From Bacteroidales bacterium (lineage in GTDB: Bacteria > Bacteroidota > Bacteroidia > Bacteroidales > WCHB1-69), in assembly GCA_016285145.1 (NCBI GenBank), contig JAEEQE010000015.1, positions 1-58,997 on the forward strand: DNA of 58,997 nt, in the 5' to 3' direction. Within the stretch, counting starts at the first letter, position 1. Each line of letters opens with the position of its first letter. The notes beneath the pieces are model-generated. The model was not told the DNA's origin, made no database searches, and saw nothing but the letters and a program-made list of their open reading frames with translations. Of the stretch, positions 23,209 through 30,968 are shown piece after piece. The position numbers and the translations under genes are program-made.

Positions 23209-24426
23209 ATGAATGAAGAGAGAAACATACGAATAGAAGACTACGATTACCCGTTGCCGGAAGAGCGCATCGCCTTCTTCCCTGTGGCGCAGCGCGACAA
23301 CTCAAAGCTGCTGGTCTATCGCCATGGCGAGTTGACAGACAGCCACTTCCACAGCCTTCCTGACTTCCTGACCGACAACGATATGTTGTTCTTCAACGAT
23401 TCGAAGGTCATCCACGCCCGCCTGCTGGTGCACAATGCGACGGGTGCGGCGATAGAGATTTTCTGCCTGGAGCCGCTGGCTCCGAGTCGCGACCCGGCCA
23501 CCGCCTTCGCGCAGACAGGCTGCGTGACCTGGAAATGTATGGTGGGGAATGCGAAAAAATGGAAACGTCCGTTGGGGATTCATGTGTCATTAGACGGAAA
23601 AGAGCTGGTGGTGACGGCCACGAAAGGAGAGAATGTGGAGGGTACTTTCGAGGTGACGTTCGAGTGGGACGATGCCACGGTCTCTTTTGCCGAATGGCTG
23701 GAGCATTATGGGAAGATGCCGCTGCCACCCTACATCAAGCGCGCGGCTACTGCCGAGGATGAGCAGCGTTACCAGACGGTATATGCCCGTTACGACGGCT
23801 CCGTGGCGGCACCCACGGCAGGGCTCCATTTCACCCCGCAGGTGCTGGAAGCCCTTCGCAATAAGGGCGTTGACACCACCTATATCACGCTCCATGTCGG
23901 GGCTGGCACGTTCAAGCCCGTCTCGTCTGACACCATCGGGGACCATTACATGCACGAGGAGAAAATAGTCATCCCGGAGGCGGTGGTGGAGAAGCTCCTC
24001 GCCACCCGTTCCAAGCGGCACATTGCAGTGGGCACCACGGTAACCCGCACGATGGAGTCGCTGTTCATCATCGGGGCCAAGCTCAAGCTCGGGCGTCCAG
24101 ACCCGCTTACCGTCTCCCAGTGGGAGATGTACGACGATGCTGCTTTGCGCGAGGTGTCGGTGGAGGATTCCCTGCGCGCGATACGTGATCACATGCAGGC
24201 GCAGCACACCGACCTGTTGCGCGCGGCGACGAGCCTCATCATCCTGCCCACCTACCAGCTGCGCATGGTGCAGGGTATCATCACCAATTTCCACCAGCCC
24301 AAGAGCACGCTGTTGCTGCTCATATCAGCCTTCGTGGGCGACGAGTGGCGGCGGATTTACCGCCATGCCCTCGACAACGGCTACCGCTTCTTGAGCTACG
24401 GGGACTCGAATTTGTATCTGCCATAA
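23209..24426 (+). CDS. queA: S-adenosylmethionine:tRNA ribosyltransferase-isomerase
   Basis: 405 residues from the ATG at 23209. QueA moves the ribosyl part of SAM to preQ1 in tRNA to form epoxyqueuosine. Signatures: YDYPLPEERIAFFP near the N-terminus, FFNDSKVIHARL (about 65-76), SVAAPTAGLHFTPQVL (about 200-215), HVGAGTFKPV (about 228-237) and FHQPKSTLLLLISAF (about 362-376). It is longer than the about 350 residues of the proteobacterial enzyme, mainly from an insertion near 80-125, as I would expect for Bacteroidetes versions. It stands alone. Confidence 0.96.
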   Translation: MNEERNIRIEDYDYPLPEERIAFFPVAQRDNSKLLVYRHGELTDSHFHSLPDFLTDNDMLFFNDSKVIHARLLVHNATGAAIEIFCLEPLAPSRDPATAFAQTGCVTWKCMVGNAKKWKRPLGIHVSLDGKELVVTATKGENVEGTFEVTFEWDDATVSFAEWLEHYGKMPLPPYIKRAATAEDEQRYQTVYARYDGSVAAPTAGLHFTPQVLEALRNKGVDTTYITLHVGAGTFKPVSSDTIGDHYMHEEKIVIPEAVVEKLLATRSKRHIAVGTTVTRTMESLFIIGAKLKLGRPDPLTVSQWEMYDDAALREVSVEDSLRAIRDHMQAQHTDLLRAATSLIILPTYQLRMVQGIITNFHQPKSTLLLLISAFVGDEWRRIYRHALDNGYRFLSYGDSNLYLP

Positions 24427-24722
24427 TTTCTCTATAGCGTTATTTCCCGCACGCCGGACGGTCATCGGGATATTTGCTAAAAGATTCCGCTCAACGTTTG
24501 TGCGTTTTGCGTCATAATCCCCGAAAAACTCCGAAATTTTTGGCCGCTTTCCCTTGCCTTGGCGGGAGTGCCGATTTTCCGTTTTTTGCACTTTTGCATC
24601 TTTTTGAGGGTTATCTGCACTTTTCTTCTATAAATATGCAGATTGTTATTGTGTTGATTTTCAATAAAATAATTTTAAAAAGGTCTTGATTTCGACTTTT
24701 GGTTGCAGTATCTTTGCAAGGT
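24427..24722. other. Gene-free gap before the orphan Rpn tail
   Basis: 296 bases with no convincing coding frame. The left half is GC-balanced without recognisable features; the right half is AT-rich and ends in the promoter at 24686-24716. Confidence 0.5.
24686..24716 (+). promoter_or_regulatory. Full promoter (TTG ... TATCTTTG) for the orphan Rpn tail
   Basis: TTG at 24686-24688 and TATCTTTG at 24709-24716 are 20 bases apart, the usual spacing between the -33 and -7 elements in Bacteroidetes. The ATG at 24723 follows 6 bases after the -7 element, so the transcript should be leaderless or nearly so. Confidence 0.65.
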
Positions 24723-24905
24723 ATGGAGAAAGGAAGAAAGGAAGGAATAGAAGAGGGTATGGAAAAAGGCAGAGAAGAAGGGATGAAAGCACTCCTCCAA
24801 ACTGCCAAGAATCTTTTGGAATTAGGAATTTCTCTTGCCGATGTGGTTAAGGCAACAGGGTTGAGTGAAGAGGAAATCAAACAAAATTGTTTCCCCTCGT
24901 GCTAA
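24723..24905 (+). CDS. Orphan Rpn C-terminal tail (small protein or truncated remnant)
   Basis: 60 residues beginning MEKGRKEGIEEGMEKGREEG and ending in an A-K-N-L-L-E-L-G-I-S-L-A-D-V-V-like segment, closely matching the last part of the Rpn protein at the window start. At the DNA level 24718-24766 equals 172-220 over 49 bases. The nuclease domain is absent, yet the frame is intact and a complete promoter sits directly in front. Two readings fit: a deletion joined the promoter of a former full-length rpn to its tail, or the tail is a functional short Rpn protein, comparable to the C-terminal products made from inside rpn genes in enterobacteria. The sequence alone does not decide. Confidence 0.6.
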   Translation: MEKGRKEGIEEGMEKGREEGMKALLQTAKNLLELGISLADVVKATGLSEEEIKQNCFPSC

Positions 24906-25087
24906 AATATTATGGTGTAAATTTGTTACTTTTCACAACCTCTTTGAGGGATTTTTTTTTATTCTTCGTTGGGATACTTATCGTCTCTCAAAGGCTTGCA
25001 TACGTATGTGAAACCCTGTCGCTCACTGACGATGGTGTCTCCAAACCGAAGACCTTGTTTCTCTTTTCCCCATTGCAAAAAAATGTG
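24906..25087. other. AT-rich spacer before thrS
   Basis: Open frames occur here but none has recognisable protein character or a promoter. The spacer ends at the thrS promoter. Confidence 0.4.
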
Positions 25088-25095
25088 TATCTTTG
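25088..25095 (+). promoter_or_regulatory. -7 promoter element for thrS
   Basis: TATCTTTG followed by C, 36 bases before the thrS ATG. I see no T-box-like leader in this short distance. Confidence 0.62.
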
Positions 25096-25131
25096 CAGGC
25101 TTGTTATTAGAACATAATCAATTGTAAAATC

Positions 25132-27069
25132 ATGATAAAAATCACACTGCCTGACGGCTCAGTAAAAGAATTTGAACAGGGCGTAACCCCCTATGAGGTG
25201 GCCCAAAGCATTAGTGAAGGCCTGGCTCGTAACGTGTTGGTGGCCAAAGTGAACGACAAGATGGTGGAGCTTGACAAACCCATCGGTGAGGATGCCTCCC
25301 TCACGCTCTACACGTGGAACGACCGCGAAGGCAAGGACACCTTCTGGCACAGTTCCGCCCACTTGATGGCGGCGGCTATCGAGTCTCTGTACCCCGGCGT
25401 GAAGTTCGGCATCGGTCCCCATATCGAGACCGGCTTCTACTACGACATCGACTTTATGGACTATAACATCTCCTCCGATGACTTCCCTAAGATTGAGGAA
25501 AAGATGAAGGAGTTAGCCTCCCAGAAGATCCAGTTCGTGCGTCGCGAGGTGTCCAAGCCCGAGGCTCTTGACTATTTCACCAAGAAAGGCGATGAGTACA
25601 AACTGGAACTCATCGACGGGTTGGAAGACGGCCAGATCTCCTTCTACGAGAGCGGTCCCTTCACCGACCTCTGCCGTGGTCCGCACTTGCACGACACCTC
25701 CGCCATCAAGGCCATCAAGCTGCTCAAGACGGCCGGTGCCTACTGGCGCGGCGACGAGAAGCGCAAACAGCTGACCCGTATCTACGCGGTCACCTTCCCG
25801 AAGAAGAAAGAACTCGACGAATACTTGGCTCTCCTTGAAGAAGCCGCCAAGCGCGACCACCGCAAGCTGGGTCGTGAGATGGAACTGTTCACCTTCTCTC
25901 CGCTTGTGGGACAAGGTTTGCCGTTGTGGCTGCCGAAGGGTGCCGCCCTCCGCGATCGCCTCGAGCAGTTCCTTCGCAAAGTTCAGAAAAAGTATGGTTA
26001 TCAGCAGGTTATCACCCCGCATATCGGCAACGTGAACCTTTATAAGACCTCTGGTCACTATGCCAAATATGGTGCGGACTCCTTCCGCCCCATCACCACG
26101 CCGCAAGAGGGCGAAGAGTTCTTCCTCAAGCCGATGAACTGCCCGCACCACTGCCAGATCTACGCCGCCCGTCCGCGCTCCTACAAAGAGCTGCCTCTCC
26201 GCCTGGCGGAGTTCGGCACCGTGTATCGCTACGAGCAGAGCGGTGAGTTGCACGGCCTGACGAGAGTCCGTGGCTTTACGCAGGACGACGCCCACCTCTT
26301 CTGCACCTCTGACCAGATCAAAGAGGAGTTCTGCAAGGTCATCGACATCATCCTCTACATCTTCAAGACTTTGAAATTCGAGAACTATAAGGCTCAGGTC
26401 TCCCTGCGCGACCCGAACAACAAGGAGAAATACATCGGCACCGACGAGAACTGGGAGAAGGCTCAGCGCGCCATCATCGAGGCTGCTGCCGAAAAGGGCC
26501 TCAACACCATCGAGGTGGAGGGCGAAGCCGCCTTCTACGGACCGAAACTCGACTTTATGGTGAAAGACGCCATCGGCCGCGAGTGGCAGTTAGGTACGGT
26601 CCAAGTGGACTACAACCTGCCCGAGCGTTTCGGTCTGGAATACACGGATGCCGATGGTCAAAAGAAGCGTCCGGTGATGATTCACCGTGCCCCGTTCGGC
26701 TCTATGGAGCGTTTCGTGGCTGTGTTGTTGGAGCACACTGGCGGAAACTTCCCGTTGTGGCTCACCTCCGACCAGGTCGTCATCCTGCCCATCAGCGAGA
26801 AGTATATGGACTATGCGCAGAAGGTGCGCGCCGCTTTGGACGAGCAGGACATCCGCTGCTACATTGACGAGCGCAGCGAGAAGACCGGCCGTAAGATCCG
26901 CGACGCTGAAACTGCCAAGATCCCCTATATGCTCATCGTGGGTGAGAATGAGGAAAAAGACGGCACTGTCTCTGTCCGCCGCCACGGCAACATCAACGAC
27001 GGCACGATGCCGCTCGGCGATTTCGTGACCCTCATCAACGAAGCCATCAAGGCAGAACTGGAGAATTAA
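25132..27069 (+). CDS. thrS: Threonine--tRNA ligase
   Basis: 645 residues, full length. Domains in order: TGS (1-60, [20 protein letters not shown]), the second editing domain (about 65-220, with the [10 protein letters not shown] metal site and CRGPHL), the class II catalytic core (about 265-540) and the anticodon-binding domain (about 545-640). The catalytic zinc ligand C lies in [10 protein letters not shown], with motif 2 in [20 protein letters not shown] and motif 3 in [11 protein letters not shown]. The editing domain clears Ser-tRNA(Thr). The usual downstream infC-rpmI-rplT genes are absent; a terminator follows at 27106. Confidence 0.98.
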   Translation: MIKITLPDGSVKEFEQGVTPYEVAQSISEGLARNVLVAKVNDKMVELDKPIGEDASLTLYTWNDREGKDTFWHSSAHLMAAAIESLYPGVKFGIGPHIETGFYYDIDFMDYNISSDDFPKIEEKMKELASQKIQFVRREVSKPEALDYFTKKGDEYKLELIDGLEDGQISFYESGPFTDLCRGPHLHDTSAIKAIKLLKTAGAYWRGDEKRKQLTRIYAVTFPKKKELDEYLALLEEAAKRDHRKLGREMELFTFSPLVGQGLPLWLPKGAALRDRLEQFLRKVQKKYGYQQVITPHIGNVNLYKTSGHYAKYGADSFRPITTPQEGEEFFLKPMNCPHHCQIYAARPRSYKELPLRLAEFGTVYRYEQSGELHGLTRVRGFTQDDAHLFCTSDQIKEEFCKVIDIILYIFKTLKFENYKAQVSLRDPNNKEKYIGTDENWEKAQRAIIEAAAEKGLNTIEVEGEAAFYGPKLDFMVKDAIGREWQLGTVQVDYNLPERFGLEYTDADGQKKRPVMIHRAPFGSMERFVAVLLEHTGGNFPLWLTSDQVVILPISEKYMDYAQKVRAALDEQDIRCYIDERSEKTGRKIRDAETAKIPYMLIVGENEEKDGTVSVRRHGNINDGTMPLGDFVTLINEAIKAELEN

Positions 27070-27105
27070 GAATGAAAAATTAAAAATTAAAAATTAAGAA
27101 TTGAC

Positions 27106-27143
27106 AATGGGAGTGGGGAAATGTACCTGCTCCCATTTTTTTT
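27106..27143 (+). terminator. Intrinsic terminator after thrS
   Basis: Stem AATGGGAG pairing with CTCCCATT around a 16-base loop, followed by a T run. The in-frame ATG at 27121 lies inside this terminator, which rules it out as the start of the next gene. Confidence 0.8.
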
Positions 27144-27167
27144 AAATTCTGGGAAAAGAAAAAAATC

Positions 27168-27175
27168 TATTTTTG
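27168..27175 (+). promoter_or_regulatory. -7 promoter element for 27205 gene
   Basis: TATTTTTG followed by C, 29 bases before the ATG at 27205. Confidence 0.6.
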
Positions 27176-27204
27176 CAAAAAATATTCAACAATGTATTCA
27201 CCCT

Positions 27205-27885
27205 ATGCGCGGAGAATGTTTGCATAAGAGTTTGTGGAATATTGAAGCTTTACTGCTTTTGACGATTAGCGTTTTCGGACTGTTTGTGTTCGGGTATGTG
27301 TATATTGGGATAGGCATCTTAAAGTGTGAATGGAATAATGCTTTCTTTTTCACTACTTGTGCAGGCTTGTTTGTTTTAATATGGGTAGTGTTCTTGCAAC
27401 GTAACTATTTTTATGAAGATGAGATTGTGGTGCTCTTTCCGTTACGTCCTTTCAAGCGCAAAGTAATGATCCGATATGAGGATATTGCTCACGTTGATTA
27501 TAAGAGTGAGCAAGGGATTTATGCTTGCTACGAAGCGTTGGAGTATGTCCTTGCCCGAAGTGACAAATCTCGCCAAAGATATATCAAGAATGTATGTTAT
27601 GGGTGGTTAGGAGTGTTCTTGCCGATACGCAGCAAACGACTGATGTTTTTGCTGAAGTTCCTGAAGCAAAAAGGATGCCCGATACGGAGAGAATATGATG
27701 ATATTTATTCCCGCAGGGTAGCCGCGGCATTTGGTCCCGATGGTGAAGCGGCTCGAGTGCCCAGAGAAGAAATTGACTTGGCAAGGAAAAGAAAATGGCC
27801 GTCCCGATTGATTTCCATCGCAGTGTTACTGCTGATCATTGCGTCCGTTGTGGCTTTTTGGCTTTGGGTTGAAACCCATCTGTAG
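27205..27885 (+). CDS. Membrane protein with a PH-like domain
   Basis: 226 residues from the ATG at 27205. Two transmembrane helices are predicted near 12-35 (LLLLTISVFGLFVFGYVYIG) and 45-65, a cytoplasmic middle part follows, and a third helix lies near the C-terminus (ISIAVLLLIIASVVAFWLWV). The segment after helix 2 (YEDEIVVLFPLRPFKRKVMI) looks like the opening strands of bacterial PH/YcxB-type domains. The family is not recognised with confidence and no function can be assigned. Base composition is more AT-rich than its neighbours. Confidence 0.65.
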   Translation: MRGECLHKSLWNIEALLLLTISVFGLFVFGYVYIGIGILKCEWNNAFFFTTCAGLFVLIWVVFLQRNYFYEDEIVVLFPLRPFKRKVMIRYEDIAHVDYKSEQGIYACYEALEYVLARSDKSRQRYIKNVCYGWLGVFLPIRSKRLMFLLKFLKQKGCPIRREYDDIYSRRVAAAFGPDGEAARVPREEIDLARKRKWPSRLISIAVLLLIIASVVAFWLWVETHL

Positions 27886-27934
27886 CGATGTTGCCTATTA
27901 TTCCCCAATCTGTTTCGATCTTCAAAAACCATTG

Positions 27935-27967
27935 TCTACCAAGTTTTTGCCCCTGCGGGGCTGCTTA
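27935..27967. repeat. Palindromic repeat with GCCCCTGCGGGGC core (copy 1)
   Basis: CTACCAAGTTTTTGCCCCTG followed by CGGGGCTGCTT. A close copy stands at 30769-30798 (CTACCGAGCTTCTGCCCC...). Both can fold into short GC hairpins and lie between genes. Confidence 0.55.
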
Positions 27968-27984
27968 AGGAATAATAGTCATCT

Positions 27985-28073
27985 ATTAACTATGAATTAT
28001 GACTATGAACTTTGGCCGTTAGCCATTAGCCATTAGCATGAATTATCAATTATTAACTATTAACTATTGTCTC
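27985..28073. repeat. Intergenic word repeats
   Basis: Contains the GCCGTTAGCCATTAGCC module also seen at 17999 and 57940, followed by AATTATTAACTATTAACTATT words. Confidence 0.6.
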
Positions 28074-28868
28074 TTATCTTTCCGCCTGTTTCTCCGTCAG
28101 ATACCTCCAGTACCTTCTTGGCATATCCTGAAGTTGCTTGCGGGGGTTCATCCGCTCCTTGATGCAGATAGCCTTGAAGTAGGTGCGCCACAGGTCCTGT
28201 AGCAGGTGGTCGTCGTCGCTCAGCACCTCGTCGTTCAGACGGCCGTCGGTGAGGCTGAAGGCCACGGCGGACTCGTCGGCGAAGGTGATGCGTACGGGGG
28301 CAGCAGTTCCGTCATAGTAATACCCGTAGTGCCGCTTGGCGTCGTAGATGAGCCACGGCTGGTCATTGAACCGGTCGGCGAAATGGTCGGTGATGAGCGG
28401 CAGCACGTTGTGGTCGGGGGAGATGATCGCCAGATAGGTGCCGTCCTTGGCCTTCTGGAACCGGATGAACTGTTTCATCCGCAACTGCTCGTGCATCACC
28501 TTGCGGGCGATGTTGGTCACGGCCAAGACATCCGGGTCGGCGAAGTTCCGCTCAATGCTCTCGCCTCCTTCCGGCTGCCGGAACACTTTGCAGATGTAGT
28601 GGAACAGCGCGTTGTTAAGTTCGGACAGTTCCGACAACCAGCTGGCCATCAGCATTTTCATAGTCTCCTTCGATAGCCGTTTCTCCAACCCCTTCCACAC
28701 GCGGCGGGCCTTCTCCTCGTCGGTCAGCACTTGATGCAGGTCGTCGCAGAAGAGCGGAACGGGGGCGCCGGCCGACAACAGCGCTTCCGGCTGGTCGTGC
28801 AGCTCAAAGGCCTCGAAAACTGCGGTGAGGAGGCCGTCAAGGGTGTTGTCGAAGGAGTAGTAGGTCAT
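28074..28868 (-). CDS. TIGR03915-type DNA metabolism protein (DUF4130)
   Basis: 264 residues beginning MTYYSFDNTLDGLLTAVFEAF, the characteristic start of the TIGR03915/DUF4130 family. The C-terminal half contains IISPDHNVLPLITDHFADRF and the segment PWLIYDAKRHYGYYYDG. The family is found as a two-gene unit with a radical SAM protein (TIGR03916) and is proposed to act in DNA repair or modification; the biochemistry is unsettled. Here the partner lies at 32719-34008, same strand, separated by about 3.85 kb of TA genes, exported proteins and palindromic repeats, so the pair has probably lost its common transcript. No clear -7 element is seen just upstream. Confidence 0.85.
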   Translation of the reverse strand: MTYYSFDNTLDGLLTAVFEAFELHDQPEALLSAGAPVPLFCDDLHQVLTDEEKARRVWKGLEKRLSKETMKMLMASWLSELSELNNALFHYICKVFRQPEGGESIERNFADPDVLAVTNIARKVMHEQLRMKQFIRFQKAKDGTYLAIISPDHNVLPLITDHFADRFNDQPWLIYDAKRHYGYYYDGTAAPVRITFADESAVAFSLTDGRLNDEVLSDDDHLLQDLWRTYFKAICIKERMNPRKQLQDMPRRYWRYLTEKQAER

Positions 28869-29130
28869 TTCTTAATGGTTATTGATCATTGAAGGTTAGG
28901 GTTCAATGTTCAAGGTTCAAGGTCAATGGTCGAATTATCTATAAATTGATTTTATTAAATAGCGTTTTATAAAACAGCGCAAAACTATAAAATTCTGTTT
29001 AATAAAAATGGAATGATGTCGTTTTTTCTACTGCACAAATCTGTGCTGGTAATGTTGTGTGTTTCCGACACTCTGTTGTCGCGGGAGTGAAGTTTTTTAG
29101 TGTCCATCTGTCCAGATTAAAAATAATTAC
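28869..29130. other. Gene-free spacer with word repeats and a palindrome
   Basis: 28880-28930 holds TTCAAGGTTCAAGGTCAATGG-like words and 28940-29000 is AT-rich. At 29054-29076 lies a degenerate copy of the GTTGCGTGTC palindrome. No coding frame is convincing. Confidence 0.55.
29054..29076. repeat. Palindromic repeat, GTTGCGTGTC type (degenerate copy)
   Basis: GTTGTGTGTT, TCC, GACACTCTGT: same layout as the better copies at 29757 and 30661, with several substitutions. Confidence 0.5.
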
Positions 29131-29138
29131 TACTTTTG
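29131..29138 (+). promoter_or_regulatory. -7 promoter element for the decayed TA pair
   Basis: TACTTTTG followed by C, 32 bases before the ATG at 29171. The promoter seems intact although both genes are broken. Confidence 0.6.
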
Positions 29139-29170
29139 CAAACTGAAACAAAACAAAAAAACGAACGAAA

Positions 29171-29449
29171 ATGTGCACATATAATATCACAGTGGATGAG
29201 AATATGTTAGAGCAGCTTTTCCCGAATGTTGGCAGAGAAAAGTTCGGTTAACTGTTGCAAAAGTGGGTTGACGATATGATGTCTGACGACCCCCCTGTAG
29301 CAGCCAGCCGGGTTTCTCCTAACGCTCACACCTACGAAGAGATGAAAACGGCTCTTCACGAGCGCATAGACAAGATTGAGGCTGGCAAAGCCACCTTCCA
29401 TACCAACGAGGAGGTGTTCTCAAGTATCCGCGATCGATATGGTTTATAA
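29171..29449 (+). pseudogene. RelB-like antitoxin gene with a premature stop
   Basis: The frame begins MCTYNITVDENMLEQLFPN, the usual start of antitoxins paired with RelE/ParE toxins in Bacteroidetes. It meets an in-frame TAA at 29249-29251 after 26 codons. Beyond the stop the same frame continues with a sensible antitoxin tail (KWVDDMMSDDPPVAAS ... NEEVFSSIRDRYGL) to 29449. A single base change therefore cut the gene. Restart at an internal ATG (29276) could still give a C-terminal toxin-binding fragment. It overlaps the toxin start by 11 bases. Confidence 0.75.
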
Positions 29450-29757
29450 GATAAAATGGCTTGAAGAAGCCCGGCAGTCTCTCGATGCCGAGATGGAATA
29501 TGTGTATGCTGAATTTGGGCAACTTACTTTGTCGAAAGTGTATAATGACCTGATGAGGCGTGTCTCAATTACTAACTTTTCCGAAGATTGGAGTAAGATG
29601 CGAGGACTTGGACTATCATGGTTACGAGATGCGGATGCTCCATGTGAAAAAGGTCACCATTGTCTATGCGATTGTCAACAATACCATAGAGATTTTGTAC
29701 GTCTGGAACAACCAGCAAGCCCCGAACCGGTTGGGGAAGGTGTTGGGGTTGGAATAG
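29439..29757 (+). pseudogene. RelE/ParE-family toxin gene with a frameshift
   Basis: The first part reads MVYKIKWLEEARQSLDAEME and continues to LMRRVS in one frame, as in RelE/ParE toxins. Around 29550-29580 the family sequence moves to the next frame: TFPKIGVRCEDLDYHGYEMR, then VYAIVNNTIEILYVWNNQQAP, to a stop at 29757. The combined length of about 105 residues is normal. A net +1 (or -2) change thus inactivates the toxin, matching the nonsense codon in its antitoxin. A palindromic repeat touches the stop codon. Confidence 0.78.
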
Positions 29758-29779
29758 TTGCGTGTCTCCGACACGCAAC
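29757..29779. repeat. Palindromic repeat, GTTGCGTGTC type (best copy)
   Basis: GTTGCGTGTC, loop TCC, GACACGCAAC: a perfect 10-bp stem with a 3-base loop directly after the toxin pseudogene. Related copies are at 29054 and 30661. Confidence 0.75.
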
Positions 29780-29829
29780 AGACAAATGATACGATTTTAT
29801 GATTTTTTCCATTAAAGTGCAGAAGAGGT

Positions 29830-29847
29830 TTTTAGTTATAACTAAAA
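29830..29847. promoter_or_regulatory. Perfect 18-bp palindrome, likely operator of the TA operon
   Basis: TTTTAGTTATAACTAAAA is a perfect palindrome ending 18 bases before the -7 element at 29866, so it covers the -33 region. Toxin-antitoxin operons are usually repressed by the HTH antitoxin bound to such palindromes. Confidence 0.65.
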
Positions 29848-29865
29848 TCCAATATGTTTTTTTTG

Positions 29866-29873
29866 TATTTTTG
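29866..29873 (+). promoter_or_regulatory. -7 promoter element for the TA operon
   Basis: TATTTTTG followed by C, 20 bases before the toxin ATG at 29894. Confidence 0.65.
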
Positions 29874-29893
29874 CCGCGTAAAAATATACTCTA

Positions 29894-30373
29894 ATGAAAA
29901 GAACAGCGAAGATAAAAACGATTGCAATGTCCGATAATGTGGGGCTATACTCAATACTTTTTGAGCCCAATCAAGAGACAGAGTTTCGAAGATTCCTTTC
30001 GAAATTCAAAGACAATTCCACGCTCAACAAAGATTACCAGGCGATAATAAACGCTATTGACAGGATTATTGCCAACGGTGCTTTGGAGAGGTACTTCAGA
30101 CCTGAAGGAAAAATGAATGACAATTTGGCTGCATTATCCATTGATTCCAGACGTTTACGGCTGTATTGTTTGCGCATTTCCGACCAAATACTGATAATGG
30201 GCAATGGCGGGGAAAAGAATACAAGAACTTACGAGGAATGTGCCGAACTCAGCGGGTACGTTATGGACTTGCAAAAGTTTGATGAACTGCTGAAACAGGC
30301 CCAGGAGGAGGGTGACATATCCATTGAACGAAACTTAATCACAGGCATAGAAGAAACATCATTTGAATTATGA
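29894..30373 (+). CDS. Putative toxin of a type II TA pair (toxin first)
   Basis: 159 residues, soluble, no signal peptide. The centre (ALERYFRPEGKMNDNLAALS and SRRLRLYCLRISDQILIMGNGG) resembles the beta-sheet core of RelE/HigB-like RNases, with conserved basic residues R and K. The C-terminal about 45 residues are helical. It overlaps the next gene, an HTH protein, by 4 bases (ATGA), and a promoter with a palindrome precedes it. This toxin-then-HTH order is typical of HigBA-type modules. The assignment rests mostly on gene order and the short core motif, so another activity is possible. Confidence 0.65.
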   Translation: MKRTAKIKTIAMSDNVGLYSILFEPNQETEFRRFLSKFKDNSTLNKDYQAIINAIDRIIANGALERYFRPEGKMNDNLAALSIDSRRLRLYCLRISDQILIMGNGGEKNTRTYEECAELSGYVMDLQKFDELLKQAQEEGDISIERNLITGIEETSFEL

Positions 30374-30651
30374 GAACCATATACGATGATTTGTTGCAGG
30401 AGGAGCTCTCCAAGACAACCCCGTTGCAACGGGCCACATACCTGCTTTCCGATTCCATTGCGGAAAGAATGGACCAAATCATGAAGAATAAGGGAATATC
30501 GAAAAAGCAACTTTCGGAACTGACTCAAAGGAGACCGTCAGAAGTCACCAAATGGCTGAGCGGAAGCCACAATTTCACCTGCAAAACCATTGCGTTGATT
30601 TCGATGGCGTTAGGGGAGGAATTAGTGAGCGTTACACAAGTTGCGCGATGA
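30370..30651 (+). CDS. XRE-family HTH antitoxin (HigA-like)
   Basis: 93 residues. A helix-turn-helix is visible at about 38-85: IMKNKGISKKQLSELTQRRP, then SEVTKWLSGSHNFTCKTIAL and SMALGEEL. An N-terminal about 35-residue segment may bind the toxin. Start and the preceding toxin stop overlap by 4 bases, so translation is coupled. It probably represses its own operon through the palindrome at 29830-29847. Unlike the TA pair just upstream, nothing is broken here. Confidence 0.82.
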   Translation: MRTIYDDLLQEELSKTTPLQRATYLLSDSIAERMDQIMKNKGISKKQLSELTQRRPSEVTKWLSGSHNFTCKTIALISMALGEELVSVTQVAR

Positions 30652-30660
30652 AAGTGGTTA

Positions 30661-30675
30661 CGTGTCTCCGACACG
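30661..30675. repeat. Palindromic repeat, GTTGCGTGTC type (short copy)
   Basis: CGTGTC, loop TCC, GACACG: 6-bp stem directly after the HTH antitoxin, as the better copy directly follows the broken toxin. Confidence 0.65.
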
Positions 30676-30701
30676 CTGGCACACGCGCATTGTCCGCGCA
30701 C

Positions 30702-30740
30702 ACCCCACACGGCACTCACTTCGTTCGTTTCGTGTGGGGT
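30702..30740. repeat. Large inverted repeat (ACCCCACAC stem)
   Basis: ACCCCACAC pairs with GTGTGGGGT across a 21-base loop. There is no T run, so it is not a clear terminator. Confidence 0.6.
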
Positions 30741-30768
30741 TACTAAAATGACATCATCCTCATTGCCG

Positions 30769-30798
30769 CTACCGAGCTTCTGCCCCTGCCGGGGCTCC
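30769..30798. repeat. Palindromic repeat with GCCCCTGCCGGGGC core (copy 2)
   Basis: CTACCGAGCTTCTGCCCC followed by TGCCGGGGCTCC; related to the copy at 27935-27967. Confidence 0.55.
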
Positions 30799-30942
30799 TC
30801 GTGAACACGACAGCAAATCAACAGCCAACGACCATCGGAACGGCAAGCGGATTTTCGAGGTGATTGTGTGATATTAGTAGGGCCGCCGCACTGCGACAGC
30901 CCTACAACCCGTTTTTTCTCGCTTTAGCGCTCACAGCGGCTT

Positions 30943-30968
30943 GGGCGGCTTTTTAAATTAAGCCGCCC
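30943..30968. repeat. Inverted repeat GGGCGGCTT / AAGCCGCCC
   Basis: 9-bp stem with an AT-rich 8-base loop, located between convergent genes. It could act as a transcription stop in either direction but lacks a trailing T run. Confidence 0.5.

Noticed and set aside
24887-25117. Open frame of 76 codons upstream of thrS
   Set aside because: Begins inside the orphan Rpn tail, runs across AT-rich spacer and the thrS promoter, and has no protein-like pattern.
25096-25131. T-box or other leader regulating thrS
   Set aside because: Only 36 bases lie between the -7 element and the ATG, too few for a T-box, and no stem pattern is visible.
27121-27204. Longer start for the membrane protein at 27205
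   Set aside because: It would begin inside the thrS terminator and before the -7 element at 27168; the ATG at 27205 is preferred.
30943-30968. Intrinsic terminator for the FGE-like gene
   Set aside because: The stem is good but no T run follows on either strand, so it is listed only as an inverted repeat.
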